Shown one piece after another: positions 53,524 through 62,774 of a stretch of DNA of 64,000 nucleotides. The DNA comes from Gliomastix tumulicola (taxonomy: Eukaryota > Ascomycota > Sordariomycetes > Hypocreales > Bionectriaceae). Each line of letters opens with the position of its first letter. Within the stretch, counting starts at the first letter, position 1. The stretch spans positions 2,604,001-2,668,000 of the forward strand of contig BCHX01000007.1 in NCBI GenBank assembly GCA_001599755.1, in the 5' to 3' direction. The notes under the pieces are model-generated. The model was not told where the DNA came from and searched no databases. It saw nothing but the letters and a program-made list of their open reading frames with translations. Both the position numbers and the translations under genes were made by a program.

Positions 53524-54528
53524 GTAGCCAGTCTCTACTGTCTACTTGCCGCGGCTATCGACACCATGTAAAACCAGGTGGACTTTTAGAAGTTAGGTTG
53601 GGACTTTATGGAGAGTCAAGAGAAAAGGTGTCGTCATGACGAGCTCAATCCCGCACATTTATATCGCTAGTCACTTCCCTTGGTTCTACGCAGGGGACGC
53701 TCTTTGCGGCTCCCACTTCGTACTACCACCATCTGCACTTGTTACCAGTCTCGCTGTCCTTGGGACACTCATAGCTCGAGACGCTGCACGCCCGGCTCAA
53801 TAATGGGGGACATTATCATGTGCATACACATAAATAGAATCCCATGTATGGGCTCAGATGACATGGCCTACTGAGGGCCTTCGAAAATGCTAGGTTGCCA
53901 AATGGCGCACGAAATAATTTAGAAAGAAAGAAAAAGAAAGCTAATATAAGGTGAGCAAAATTGGGGCGGGCATGATACCTTGGGCGCCCCGCGATGCGCA
54001 GAGCTCGGCGATATGTCCTACGAGGCGCTGTACTAGAGATCCTGCTGACAAAGTACGGCTAGGGGGACTAATAAGAAATATGTAAGACTTGAGGCCAGGG
54101 CGGGCGGATCTGCAAAAGGCGGCCTCCCAACAGCCACCATACAATGTGTACGTTATGCATCGATCGTTAGCGCACACTTGGCTGCGCTGATTAGTATTAT
54201 ACATAATTTGCTTTCGCCCACCCCTAGGGTTTCTTCTGATAGGTCGTCTGTTTGTCCGAGGGACGGAGTCGGAAAGAGTTTCTTTGCTTCTTTGGGGCGA
54301 ATATCCTTGGCTTTCCAACGCTAGGCAGACTCGTCGGTGAAGAAAATGCATCAGGTAGACAATTTCGTATTCCGTATTCAAAAATTGTCACCGACTGGGC
54401 AGACTGCTTGCTTTCGTCAGGGCTGATAGGATGAATGCTTTCAACTTGATCCCTTCAACTTTCCCTTCTTCCCCATCATCATCGCAGTAGCCGTCTTATC
54501 GCTTCTGAAGCACACCGTATCCTCCACA
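53524..54528. other. Intergenic region without recognised feature
   Basis: 1.0 kb between the protease and the small membrane protein gene. A purine-rich AAAGAAAG stretch lies near 53920-53940. No domain-bearing frame was seen. Confidence 0.5.
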
Positions 54529-55026
54529 ATGGCCATTCCTCCCATTCAAGTGTTCAACTCGGGCCAATACCTGGCCAACCATGCGGTCGCCTTCGGCACT
54601 TGGATCATCGTTGGCGCCCTCGGCTATCGGTCCTCCGTTTCTCCCACCAAGACGAACGATGCAACTTTCATCATCTTCGGATATTGCTCCGCACCTCCGA
54701 GCAAAACAAATGATACTCTTTCCGTCGCCCTACTGCTCTCCCTTATGATATTCTTTATCCTCTTTCTTACCTCTGCCTGGAACAATTACTCCTTTCGTCC
54801 AGGCTCGAGCCCGGAGGTGGCCATGGCGACAGCTACTATGTTAGGTTTCTCCTTTGCAACTGCTTTTTGCATCGTCACGTCTGATCGGAGGCCGCTCAGT
54901 CAGCACGTGTTTATAGTGATGGGGGCTATGTACGGAGCCGGGCTCCTGGAGCAGGTCGTTGGCATTTTTACGGCTTGCATGCGGCTTTTGGAATCCAGTG
55001 GCCGAGGATATCACTCAGGATATTAG
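54529..55026 (+). CDS. Four-helix membrane protein, hypothetical
   Basis: A 165-aa open frame starting in the context CACAATGG. Four hydrophobic segments are predicted: AVAFGTWIIVGALGY, LLLSLMIFFILFLTSAW, VAMATATMLGFSFATAFCIV and FIVMGAMYGAGLLEQVVGIF. No signal peptide or conserved family recognised. CT-rich leader sequence precedes the ATG, supporting a real transcript. An intron within the frame cannot be excluded. Confidence 0.5.
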   Translation: MAIPPIQVFNSGQYLANHAVAFGTWIIVGALGYRSSVSPTKTNDATFIIFGYCSAPPSKTNDTLSVALLLSLMIFFILFLTSAWNNYSFRPGSSPEVAMATATMLGFSFATAFCIVTSDRRPLSQHVFIVMGAMYGAGLLEQVVGIFTACMRLLESSGRGYHSGY

Positions 55027-55314
55027 AGGGACCGAGCGGACAAAGCTGCCTACGATGTGACCGAAAGCAATAGGTAGTCAGCATCGAATATTCGGGGAGC
55101 GTTTAAGGGACAGGCCAAGGAGTACGACGCGTGTTAGTCATCATATTTGGATTTTCACTTGCTGATCACAATAGCATCTGAGTCATTCGTGATATTGTGC
55201 TGTCGACAAGGGGGGCAATCTGTTAAAAATAGCGAGAAAGCCGATAACTATCTATTAGGTCTTAGCCTTGGGAGTTTAGCTATAGCAACATCATCATTGC
55301 ACATCGCATGAGTG

Positions 55315-56611
55315 TTACATAGTGCTTGCGAGTGTAAATGGTGTAATGTCGATGTCGGGCTCCTCCCCTTTCATCAGCTGGCTTAACAGCAGACCGCTAC
55401 CCATACCCAAGGTCAGTCCATACGAGCCGTGACCCCAGCAGACAAACACCCCGCTGCCGGACCTGGGCTCAGGCGCACCGCCGTCCTTCGCGCGCCTGCT
55501 CGTCAGCTCAGATGAGGGGACTTCCGAGATGACGGGGGGTCTTGTCCTGGTCGCTGGGCGGAAGCCGCGCCCTTTGGCGACCAGCTGGAAATCGTGCGCG
55601 TGCGCTTCGCTGCACGCGCATGACCAGTTGAGCCACTTCCGAGCATAGCCAGCCAAGGAGTCGACGACGCAATCATCGGACTCACCCCGGTGTCCAGGCG
55701 GCGGCAGGACTGCCGTGAAGTTTCTCTGGCCGCACGCCCAGATGGTCCCGTCGTTTCGCCCCGCGAATTCCATCTTGTCTCCGGCGATATGGGCGAACGA
55801 AACAAAGGCCGTACTGGCCTGGGTGGTCGGGCAAGGATTGTTGATCAGGATCCAGTCCCCAGCGTCAGTGGCTCTCTGCAATTGAATCGTCGAAGTGGGA
55901 AACATAGCCTCGAAAGTTCCTGGGGTCCATGGCCCGCAGCAAAGGACTAGTTGATGGCAGTCAATCTGCGTAAGGCTGCCCGTCTTATTTCGCACTGTGA
56001 CGCTTTGCACTCGGTTCTGCCCTGATAATTGCACGCTCTCAAGGGTCGTTGCTGTGTATATCTCGACGCCGGCGGATTGACATCGCTCCAGGAGCCAGTT
56101 CCCGACTCCAATTGGGTTGCTTCAATTCCAAACAGTGTATCCAAGTTATTTAACTGATCTTATGTGAGGCAAGAATGGATGTAGGCTTTACTTACACGGT
56201 AGCTGTGTTCGATCCCAAAACATTAGTGTCAACGTCCCAGGCTGGCTCCTTGCGCACCCAATCCGGCAGCTTGTCAAGCTGGTAGCCGCTGCCTTGGTCG
56301 ATGCCGAATGAGGACTGGGCCCTGTAGCCTGTTGCGACAACGAAGGCTGGATCATGGGCTTCCTCGGCCCATCGGTCGAACGAGTATTTCCCCAGAGGTA
56401 TCAATGGCTGCAGGCCCGGCTCTGGGAAGCTGTAGTGAAAGCATCCAGTGCACGTCGAAGAGGCCGCCCCAAAAGGTTCATCGAGCGCCTCAATCACCTT
56501 GATTGTTGGCTTGAGAGCCGGCTCAGCTGATCGTTTGGCGAGGTTGTACGCAACGGACAGGCCGATGACGCCCCCGCCGACTATGACAATGGTTTTGTGC
56601 GATTCGGACAT
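55315..56611 (-). CDS. DAO-family FAD-dependent amino acid/amine oxidase
   Basis: A FAD-dependent oxidoreductase of the DAO family (D-amino acid oxidase / sarcosine oxidase-like), which oxidises amino acids or N-methyl amines to imines with release of H2O2. Exons are 56611-56196 and 56119-55315. The 76-nt intron has a GTAAGT donor and TGAAG acceptor and restores TATVNPIGVGNWLLERC. The protein is 406 aa. The N-terminal dinucleotide motif is IVIVGGGVIGLSVAYNLAKR. The substrate-domain strand QLVLCCGPWTPG and the C-terminal FAD-contact region CWGHGSYGLTLGMGSG are both present. The C-terminus (ASTM) does not read as a peroxisomal SKL signal. The start at 56611 lies directly before the FAD motif, as in other members. 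Substrate unknown. Confidence 0.88.
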
Positions 56612-57168
56612 ATTTCTGCTGTCGCACCTTAATACAATGGAAGCTCTAAGGTGCAGCTGTTGGCGTGGCCTCTTTTTTGTTGAATGAGCCCAGCCATTGA
56701 CCCGCCACTGGAAGCCACCACTTTCTGTCTTTTGTATGTGGGCGCCCTGTTCGTCACTTACTATACTATTAGACTCCAATCGTCTGTGACGAAGAGTCGG
56801 TCGAACTCTTCGTCACAGACGATTAAAACTCTTTCGACATTCAGAAGCCCGACCCCCTGATGACGGGATGGATCTGCTGGGGCAGATTTACGCGCCCGCC
56901 TAGATGACGGGAGTCATCAGCATCTCCCACCCACAATCCGACCGCCCAGCCGGAGATCATCCTACGGTTCCCACCAGCCGGACGACGTGTCACGCGACTC
57001 CATGGATACATACGCTTGACGCCCTTTGAAAGTCACCTCTTCCATCGAGTCGAACATCTTCCAAAACATGCCCAGGCAACGCTGTTCAGCTGGCTTGACA
57101 GCAGACGACGAGGCAGGAATGAAAATTAATCCAGTCTTCAGTCAATCTCTCTCTCCCTGGCTCGATCA
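56612..57168. other. Intergenic region with a perfect hairpin
   Basis: 557 bases upstream of the DAO gene and downstream of the CHAT gene. It contains the inverted repeat listed separately, and GC-rich sequence with repeated GACGGGA motifs (56876-56900). Confidence 0.55.
56778..56824. repeat. Perfect 20-bp inverted repeat with 7-base loop
   Basis: Bases 56778-56797 are the exact reverse complement of 56805-56824, with loop CGGTCGA. No poly-T tract follows that would suggest a Pol III terminator. Confidence 0.95.
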
Positions 57169-59742
57169 TTAAACACCAAAATGCACATAAGGTGCCCACC
57201 GAGTTGGAAGCCTGGCGCTTTCAAAATCGTCATCATCGCATGCAAGTACAGGTCTCGAGACTCGCTCTCCTCTACTTTCCTCTCTTCCTATCCCGGCAGC
57301 CACCGTGTGGTCTGGTGCCCCCGTCGACACGAGCCGCCTCAGATTTTCCTCAAACGCAAGGGCTTCGACCATTGCCGTTTGTTGTCTTTCATGCTCATGC
57401 TCGTTGGGTTCGATGACCATTTGGCGGCTGCTCTGCGTGTCATTCTTCCTCTTCTTATCTCCCTTACCTGTGCTGACCCTCGCAGACATCTCCCGGTTCC
57501 GTAGCGACCGGGCGGCACAGTGTAAGCCATAGGCCACCGACTCATCACTCATACCCCCTTCGCGCATCCCTTCATAGACAGCGCGAGCCATCTCAACGCA
57601 CGTCTCGTCCTCAACCTCCCAAAGCGTACCGATGACGTGACGGAACCCAGCCAGTTGGCAGGCACTGACAAGGTGTATGCTTTCATTGAAGAATCTGTCA
57701 TCTCTGATGCGACTTGTCCCACAAGCAGATAGATACGCGAGAAATGGAGGCTGCGCGTAGAGATTTAACTCAAGCAGGTCCGAAACTCGCAGCGGATCGT
57801 TTTGTACATCTTCGAGACAGAGGTAACTCTGGGAGGGATCGTATCTGTGGCTCAGCCCGTGTCCAGCAAAGTGGAAGATGTCGGAATCCTTCAGCTGCTC
57901 CAGCACGGTGCTCTTGTGCCGTAGCCCCCCAAGGACGTCGAGCTGGGCGGATGTGCAGATGCTCCGGACGACAGAGACCTCCTTGCCGGCAAAGGGAAGC
58001 CGGGAGAGTCCAGGCGTGCTCTCCATGGCAACGAGTACGGCTTTGGTTGATCTGTGGGACTCGATACGACGACGGCCATATATGATTGCCTTGACGGAGG
58101 AACTATACGATGACACGACTCGATCGAGGACCGTATCGCGAGAGCCATCTGTGTGATACCCTGCGGCATGAAGCGGAAACTGAGCCAGCATCCCCGTTGC
58201 CACCCACCACACATGCGGCCATCTGCCCTCCGTAACGGGCTGCGAGAAGCCAAGGGCAGTCAATATCGGCTCCATGGCGGTGTCCCACAGCCACGCGAAG
58301 GTGCCTGCCGTTGCCAGCCGACCTCCCGTGCCGCCCCTTTCATTGATATCCCGCCACAGCAGACGACTCAGCGGCAGCACCCGTATTTGATGTCGCTCAA
58401 TGAGGAGAGCATCACACCCGGCCACGCTGACGTTAATGACCACGATGGGGCCGAGGCGCGCGGCGTGCTGGACTTCCGCCTGCCCTGCTGTGCCGAAGAA
58501 TGTCTCTAGGCCGGGAATCCGGCTGATCTCCTTGATGATACGTTCGAACTCCTTACCCTGCTCGTAGCGCCGATCCTGGGACGACGACATTTGCCGCTGT
58601 GCCAATATCTCTCCCCTTCCCGCCATCTTGACAACGCCGAGGCGCTCCAGCGCCGCCATCAGGATTGTCGGCTCCTCGCTCAACGGTACACTCAAGAGGC
58701 TCCGGAGGCGGTCGAAGCGCTCGATAAGCTCTGGGTGGTCGTCGCGCAGATCTAATACGTCGACTCGTCGCATGTCTTCCAGCGACGTGCCCAGGACACC
58801 GCGGCCCCGTTCGAGCAGGTCCAGCGCCTCGAAGGGGGTTCCCCCCAGCCGCAAGGAGGCCACCGCCGCCTCGGAGGCGATGCTACCCATGAATGAAAGC
58901 ACGTACTGCTTGTCGGAGGTGTGCAGCGCGGGGGAGATCCAGGCCGGCACCGTGCGGTGCAGCATATCCCGGCAGATCGAGGTCGCGCGGTGCCACTTGT
59001 CTTGGCTCATATAGATTCTGATGAGTCGATGGGAAAGGGGGAAGCGTATGAAATCTTTCGGTCTGAGTTCGGCGTATGCCTCCTCCAGCAATTCCGTGAC
59101 TTCTTGGACGTGTGCATGACTCACACCTCTTTCCATGAGAAGATCGGCAAGGAGCAATGATGCGTCGCACATAAGTTCCGAAACAACATTTGCCGCGAGA
59201 ACTCGTCGAGTCAAGTCAGTGGCCTCTTCCAGGTCGCCAACGGTGCCCAAGGTACGGTAGCGCAAGACCAGCGCCCGGGCTAATCTGTATAATACAGCAT
59301 GCTGGGAAGCGGCGTCTTGCGACACGCGGTGGTGGGCCTCTCTCAAAATACGAATGCTCTCCTCTAGATGGTTTGGGGTTCTCGAATCCTCCTCGTATAG
59401 CATCCGATGCACAAAGGAAAGATTCTCAATGACTTGCCCTCGAAAGGGGTGCGAGGCCGGCACATGCTGCGCACCAAGTCTAGCCAAGTCGAGGGCTTCC
59501 TGACGCATACTGGCAGCGCCGGCACCTTCCCTCCGGCTCAAGCTGACCAAGAGGGTGGAAATGAGTGTGGCCATGTATGCGTACTCGAAATGAGCCGTGG
59601 GCGTTATGCGAACCAGGTGGCGACCAGCTTCGATCGCCTCTCTCAGGTCAACTAGGGCCATTGTCGCTGTGTATCGAGTGCAGACAATGACAACAACGGT
59701 GGACAAGATCTCGACCATGCGAATATTATCCGGCGGGATCAC
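57169..59742 (-). CDS. TPR-CHAT protein, C-terminal half with CHAT protease domain
   Basis: The downstream part of a gene split by a frameshift (see next entry). The open frame gives 857 codons: TPR-like helical repeats (~1-330), a linker, then a CHAT domain (caspase-HetF associated with TPRs; separase/caspase fold) at ~560-740. Catalytic dyad: His in DIFHFAGHGLSH and Cys in LAYLSACGTS. The supporting motifs YLCLEDVQNDPLRVSDLL and FRHVIGTLWEVEDE are typical. A low-complexity tail with QSSRQMVIEPNEHEHERQ and a Arg/Glu-rich end follow. CHAT proteases act as regulated death or signalling proteases in bacteria and eukaryotes. Here the TPR array would be the sensor or regulator. The GTG at 59742 is only where the frame opens; the natural start is upstream in the other frame. 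Confidence 0.8.
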   Translation of the reverse strand: MIPPDNIRMVEILSTVVVIVCTRYTATMALVDLREAIEAGRHLVRITPTAHFEYAYMATLISTLLVSLSRREGAGAASMRQEALDLARLGAQHVPASHPFRGQVIENLSFVHRMLYEEDSRTPNHLEESIRILREAHHRVSQDAASQHAVLYRLARALVLRYRTLGTVGDLEEATDLTRRVLAANVVSELMCDASLLLADLLMERGVSHAHVQEVTELLEEAYAELRPKDFIRFPLSHRLIRIYMSQDKWHRATSICRDMLHRTVPAWISPALHTSDKQYVLSFMGSIASEAAVASLRLGGTPFEALDLLERGRGVLGTSLEDMRRVDVLDLRDDHPELIERFDRLRSLLSVPLSEEPTILMAALERLGVVKMAGRGEILAQRQMSSSQDRRYEQGKEFERIIKEISRIPGLETFFGTAGQAEVQHAARLGPIVVINVSVAGCDALLIERHQIRVLPLSRLLWRDINERGGTGGRLATAGTFAWLWDTAMEPILTALGFSQPVTEGRWPHVWWVATGMLAQFPLHAAGYHTDGSRDTVLDRVVSSYSSSVKAIIYGRRRIESHRSTKAVLVAMESTPGLSRLPFAGKEVSVVRSICTSAQLDVLGGLRHKSTVLEQLKDSDIFHFAGHGLSHRYDPSQSYLCLEDVQNDPLRVSDLLELNLYAQPPFLAYLSACGTSRIRDDRFFNESIHLVSACQLAGFRHVIGTLWEVEDETCVEMARAVYEGMREGGMSDESVAYGLHCAARSLRNREMSARVSTGKGDKKRKNDTQSSRQMVIEPNEHEHERQQTAMVEALAFEENLRRLVSTGAPDHTVAAGIGREESRGERVSRPVLACDDDDFESARLPTRWAPYVHFGV

Positions 59743-61013
59743 ATCAACGGCTCGGCGGGACAGCTCAAAGCCTCCTCCAGGTGCTTCAATTCTCCTGTGC
59801 GCAAGTGCTGCCAGTAAAGCTGGTCGAGTAGCGTCTTACACGCCTCGAAATCCGAGGGGTGAGAGGCAACGACTGACTTGGTCAGGCTCATGGCTTCGCG
59901 GGCCGGTGTGCAATCTCCGCTCACCTTGGCCCATTCCTCAGCAATCTGGGCATGGTGTAGAACCCGCTCTGCCCAGAGCGGATCATCCGCAGGTGTCGAA
60001 TCCACGACGATCCGAGTGACGCGGATCGCTTCTATCAGGACGGATGTCTGTCTCGTTCTCTGGTACCAATCATAAATGGATGATCCAACGTCATACAAGT
60101 ACGAAACGTAGCTCCCTGTGCGGGCCGGCATCGCCTCAGTTCTTGCAGAAGTAAGCCGGACAGCTCGCTCGTATGTCGTGGTCGCATCTTGAAGGGTTTC
60201 CTCCTGCCCCGTGTGTGAGTGCCAGTCAAAGAGCGAAGAGGCGAGACGGAAGAGCATGAGAGGCTGTTTTAGACTATCCGTCGGCTCCAGCGGTAGTAGC
60301 GCCCCCCTAGTCATGCGAATCATCTCTTCGAGGATGGGTATATCCTTGGTGTGGTCGTAGAGTTTACCAAGGTAGCTGATAAATGTCGAGATCTCGAAAG
60401 AAGCGAGGCCTTCGATCCTGCGTGCCGAGCGCACGGCCTTGACCGCCGCTGCAAGATCCCTTACATCTCCTCCCATGACGTCGTAACGGGTCATATGACA
60501 GGTGGCAACCCTCATGAGACACGTAGGCTGGAACCAAGGGTCACTATGATCACCGCTATCACACGCTCGTCTCGCGAGTCGCATCCCCTCCTCAAGATCA
60601 AAGACGCGAGAGGTTCTCCCAAATGACAGCATGTGAACATCAGCTAGAAGCAGCAGACATTCAGCCTCGCCGGGTTCACTACAAGTGTTTTCTCCCACCA
60701 TCCGGGACAGGATGTTTGTGGCCTCGTCGCGGTCGCGCGACTCGCCGAGGACACCGTAGCGGAAAGACAGGCTTGATGCCAGATGGAACGCGAAGAGCGG
60801 GTTGTCAGGCACCAGAGCAAGCGCCTGTCTCGCTTTCTGGACGGCATCCCTGGCGTCGCTCAGATCTCGCGTCTCCATGTAGCGGCTCTGCGCCTTGGCC
60901 TGGGCATCGTGAAGCGAGGCGGCGGCGCGACGGCGGTGACGGGAATGCCGCTGCTGCGTGCGCGTACGTAGCCAAGCGGCCATTGCATCCAGCAGCCTTC
61001 GTGCCATGTCCAT
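59739..61013 (-). CDS. TPR-CHAT protein, N-terminal TPR half (frameshifted)
   Basis: The first part of the same gene, from ATG 61013 (MDMARRLLDAM). It consists of helical TPR-type repeats with recurring patterns such as LSDARDAVQKARQALALVPDN, DRDEATNILSRMV, FDLEEGMRLARRACD and LIEAIRVTRIVVDSTP. The frame ends at a TGA at 59741-59739, just after HLEEALSCPAEP. Reading one frame over from ~59757, the sequence continues as LSRRAVDVIPPDN. That is what the repeat pattern (HLEEALxLSRRAV) predicts, so one base appears lost near 59758-59761. Joined, the protein would be ~1280 aa with a C-terminal CHAT domain. No splice signals fit this junction. It is either a real null allele or a single-base assembly error. 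Confidence 0.7.
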   Translation of the reverse strand: MDMARRLLDAMAAWLRTRTQQRHSRHRRRAAASLHDAQAKAQSRYMETRDLSDARDAVQKARQALALVPDNPLFAFHLASSLSFRYGVLGESRDRDEATNILSRMVGENTCSEPGEAECLLLLADVHMLSFGRTSRVFDLEEGMRLARRACDSGDHSDPWFQPTCLMRVATCHMTRYDVMGGDVRDLAAAVKAVRSARRIEGLASFEISTFISYLGKLYDHTKDIPILEEMIRMTRGALLPLEPTDSLKQPLMLFRLASSLFDWHSHTGQEETLQDATTTYERAVRLTSARTEAMPARTGSYVSYLYDVGSSIYDWYQRTRQTSVLIEAIRVTRIVVDSTPADDPLWAERVLHHAQIAEEWAKVSGDCTPAREAMSLTKSVVASHPSDFEACKTLLDQLYWQHLRTGELKHLEEALSCPAEPLM

Positions 61014-61564
61014 CGCTGCTGAGTGCTTGTGATTGACGAGGGGAGTTGGTTGTTTGTCTATGAACGACGAATGGCAGCGTACAGGTGGGGGTAAAGACCT
61101 CGCCGTTTCATTGCCTGCTGGGCGATCAGCCGAATGCGTAGCCAATCAACTGGCTTGCTGCATCCGTCAGCTGATCTTGTTCTCTAAAAGCGGCGGCAGC
61201 TGCCACCAGATCCGGCCGCCCACACACACCGCGGGAGAAGCGATCATTCTGCAAGGCGGACCGCATATTTGGTTCGCCAGGATGTAGTCTGATTGACCCA
61301 AATTTCAGAAGCCTTGGTGCCAATCACTGAAGACAAGAGCAGTCGCGCATTCGCGGACGCATCTGAGCCGTCAACACGGTGGCCTTCTACCGTAACAACC
61401 CACCATATACAGTTAGAGAGGAGATGAAGATTCAATGGACTTCTGACCTCGAGTCCATGGATCTCGTCCTGTAGATAAAGTAGCCGGCGCCCTCAGCTGG
61501 TGGAGCGTCGCGCGAAACACTACAAGGCAAGCAGCAAGCAACCTCCCCTCTCCCTCACTGTCGG
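61014..61564. other. Intergenic region upstream of the CHAT gene
   Basis: Promoter side of the TPR-CHAT gene (minus) and the 5' flank of the Ser/Thr-rich membrane gene relic (plus). No element recognised. Confidence 0.45.
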
Positions 61565-62191
61565 TTGGGATTGCAGCACCATTTCCTAACACGACCAATA
61601 GAGAACTCAGGATCTACGAGCCTCGACTGGACAGTCGACTTATATGACTTCTCTCCACTGATGTTCCCGGGGGCAAGAGCGTCATCCTATTCTTCACTGT
61701 CTACGAGACTGGAAGCGCAGGTTCGGCCGCCACATCGCAATACTTCAACGTCACCGAAAAACGAAGACAAGACAAAGACCTCAACAGAGTCGGCGACCGA
61801 ATCCATGTCGTCAACAACACAGACCGGAACGACAATCACCTCGACGTCAGGGCCTTCTGAGAGCACAGGCGGCGGCGGCAACGATGACAACAACACCGAC
61901 GGTGATATTTCCGCGGGAGCGTTGGTCGGTGTTGCAGTCGGTGCAACAATCGGAGGGCTCATACTTGTTCTCGGAGCCGGGTTCTTTCTTTGGAGGTATT
62001 TCAAGGGGAAGAGGAACACCCCCGCCGGGACGGCTACGATCAGCGTGCCTCAATGCTACGATCAGTACAAAACACTGATTCGGGGGAAACGGTTCGCTGT
62101 CCGGCCGTGTAGTCGCCGTGTAGCTGTCGTGCTACTCGATCGGGCGGAGCTATCCGGTCGGTGTTTCTCCCGTGTGTTCGTCATTGAATAG
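61565..62191 (+). pseudogene. Truncated Ser/Thr-rich single-pass membrane protein gene with two compensating frameshifts
   Basis: The frame contains a Thr/Ser-rich stalk (STESATESMSSTTQTGTTIT), a Gly/Asn spacer and a transmembrane helix of the common fungal type (ISAGALVGVAVGATIGGLIL...FFLWRYFKGKR). It resembles cell-wall sensor-like proteins of ascomycetes. Between ~61655 and ~61755 the better protein lies in another frame: GGKSVILFFTVYETG...SQYFNVTE, with the family's (H/Q)YFN(I/V)T motif. Two opposite frameshifts are implied: one near 61655, and one in the A5 run at ~61756-61760, where four A's would restore the frame. A good branch/acceptor pair (CCTAACA...CAATAG) at ~61588-61604 shows that 5' exons once existed. 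The 3' end runs into dispersed repeat copy B, which supplies the stop codon. I infer a decayed gene. Confidence 0.6.
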
Positions 62192-62375
62192 AGCTGATGA
62201 GCTACCCGATCAGGTAGCACAAAGGTAACATAGAGAGAGAGCCTTTGGATCTTCCCCTTCCAATCGGGTCAATTCATGTTGAGATGGAAGATGGTAAAAT
62301 TTTCTGTCTACCCGATCGGGCAGAGCCCGCCCCCTTAATGGGGCCTGGGCCCGGGCCCAATGCCCCGAGTTAACA
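62176..62375 (+). repeat. Dispersed repeat, copy B (solo LTR or MITE candidate)
   Basis: Diverged copy of 26788-26970 in the same orientation. It contains short palindromes (GCTACC-CGATCA-GGTAGC) and GGGCCC-rich sequence and ends TTAACA. The 5' boundary may extend to ~62099 (TGTCCGG), which would give TG...CA ends as in an LTR. No target-site duplication was found. Confidence 0.65.
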
Positions 62376-62774
62376 CCAGCGCAAATACCGGCTGCAAATA
62401 TACCCCAATTGCAACGATCCGAGTTGCCCGCGGAACAGATTTACACGAGCACATTCTCCGATACAGCAAGATAGGCGACTACATGACGCATCTTGGCTCG
62501 CACGGGGACTTGATAAAGAAGATTATGTCCTTGTTGAGTGGTGGTGGGATGGTTGCAACGGGCTTTGGGACTTTACAGGGCCTACTTCACTATGGGGAGT
62601 ATAATTGTAGCCGGACTACTGTACTTTTATCAACTTGATTCTATTTAATTTAACAGGCTATATACGGCCTTTGTTAAACTAAGGTATTTAGTATGTAAGC
62701 TACTGAGGCTACGAGGATGGTTTCAACGCCATAAATGGTACACTTGACGTACCTCACAATGCCAACGCTCCAAT
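62376..62774. other. Region between repeat copy B and the HET-type gene
   Basis: AT-rich toward 62640-62700. A 92-codon plus-strand frame (62360-62638; RVARGTDLHEHILRYSKIGDY) looks somewhat protein-like but has no recognised family and starts inside the repeat. Possibly a relic cut off by the repeat insertion. Confidence 0.4.

Noticed and set aside
56778..56824. Hairpin as a tRNA or bacterial-type terminator
   Set aside because: No cloverleaf, no A/B boxes and no poly-T tract.
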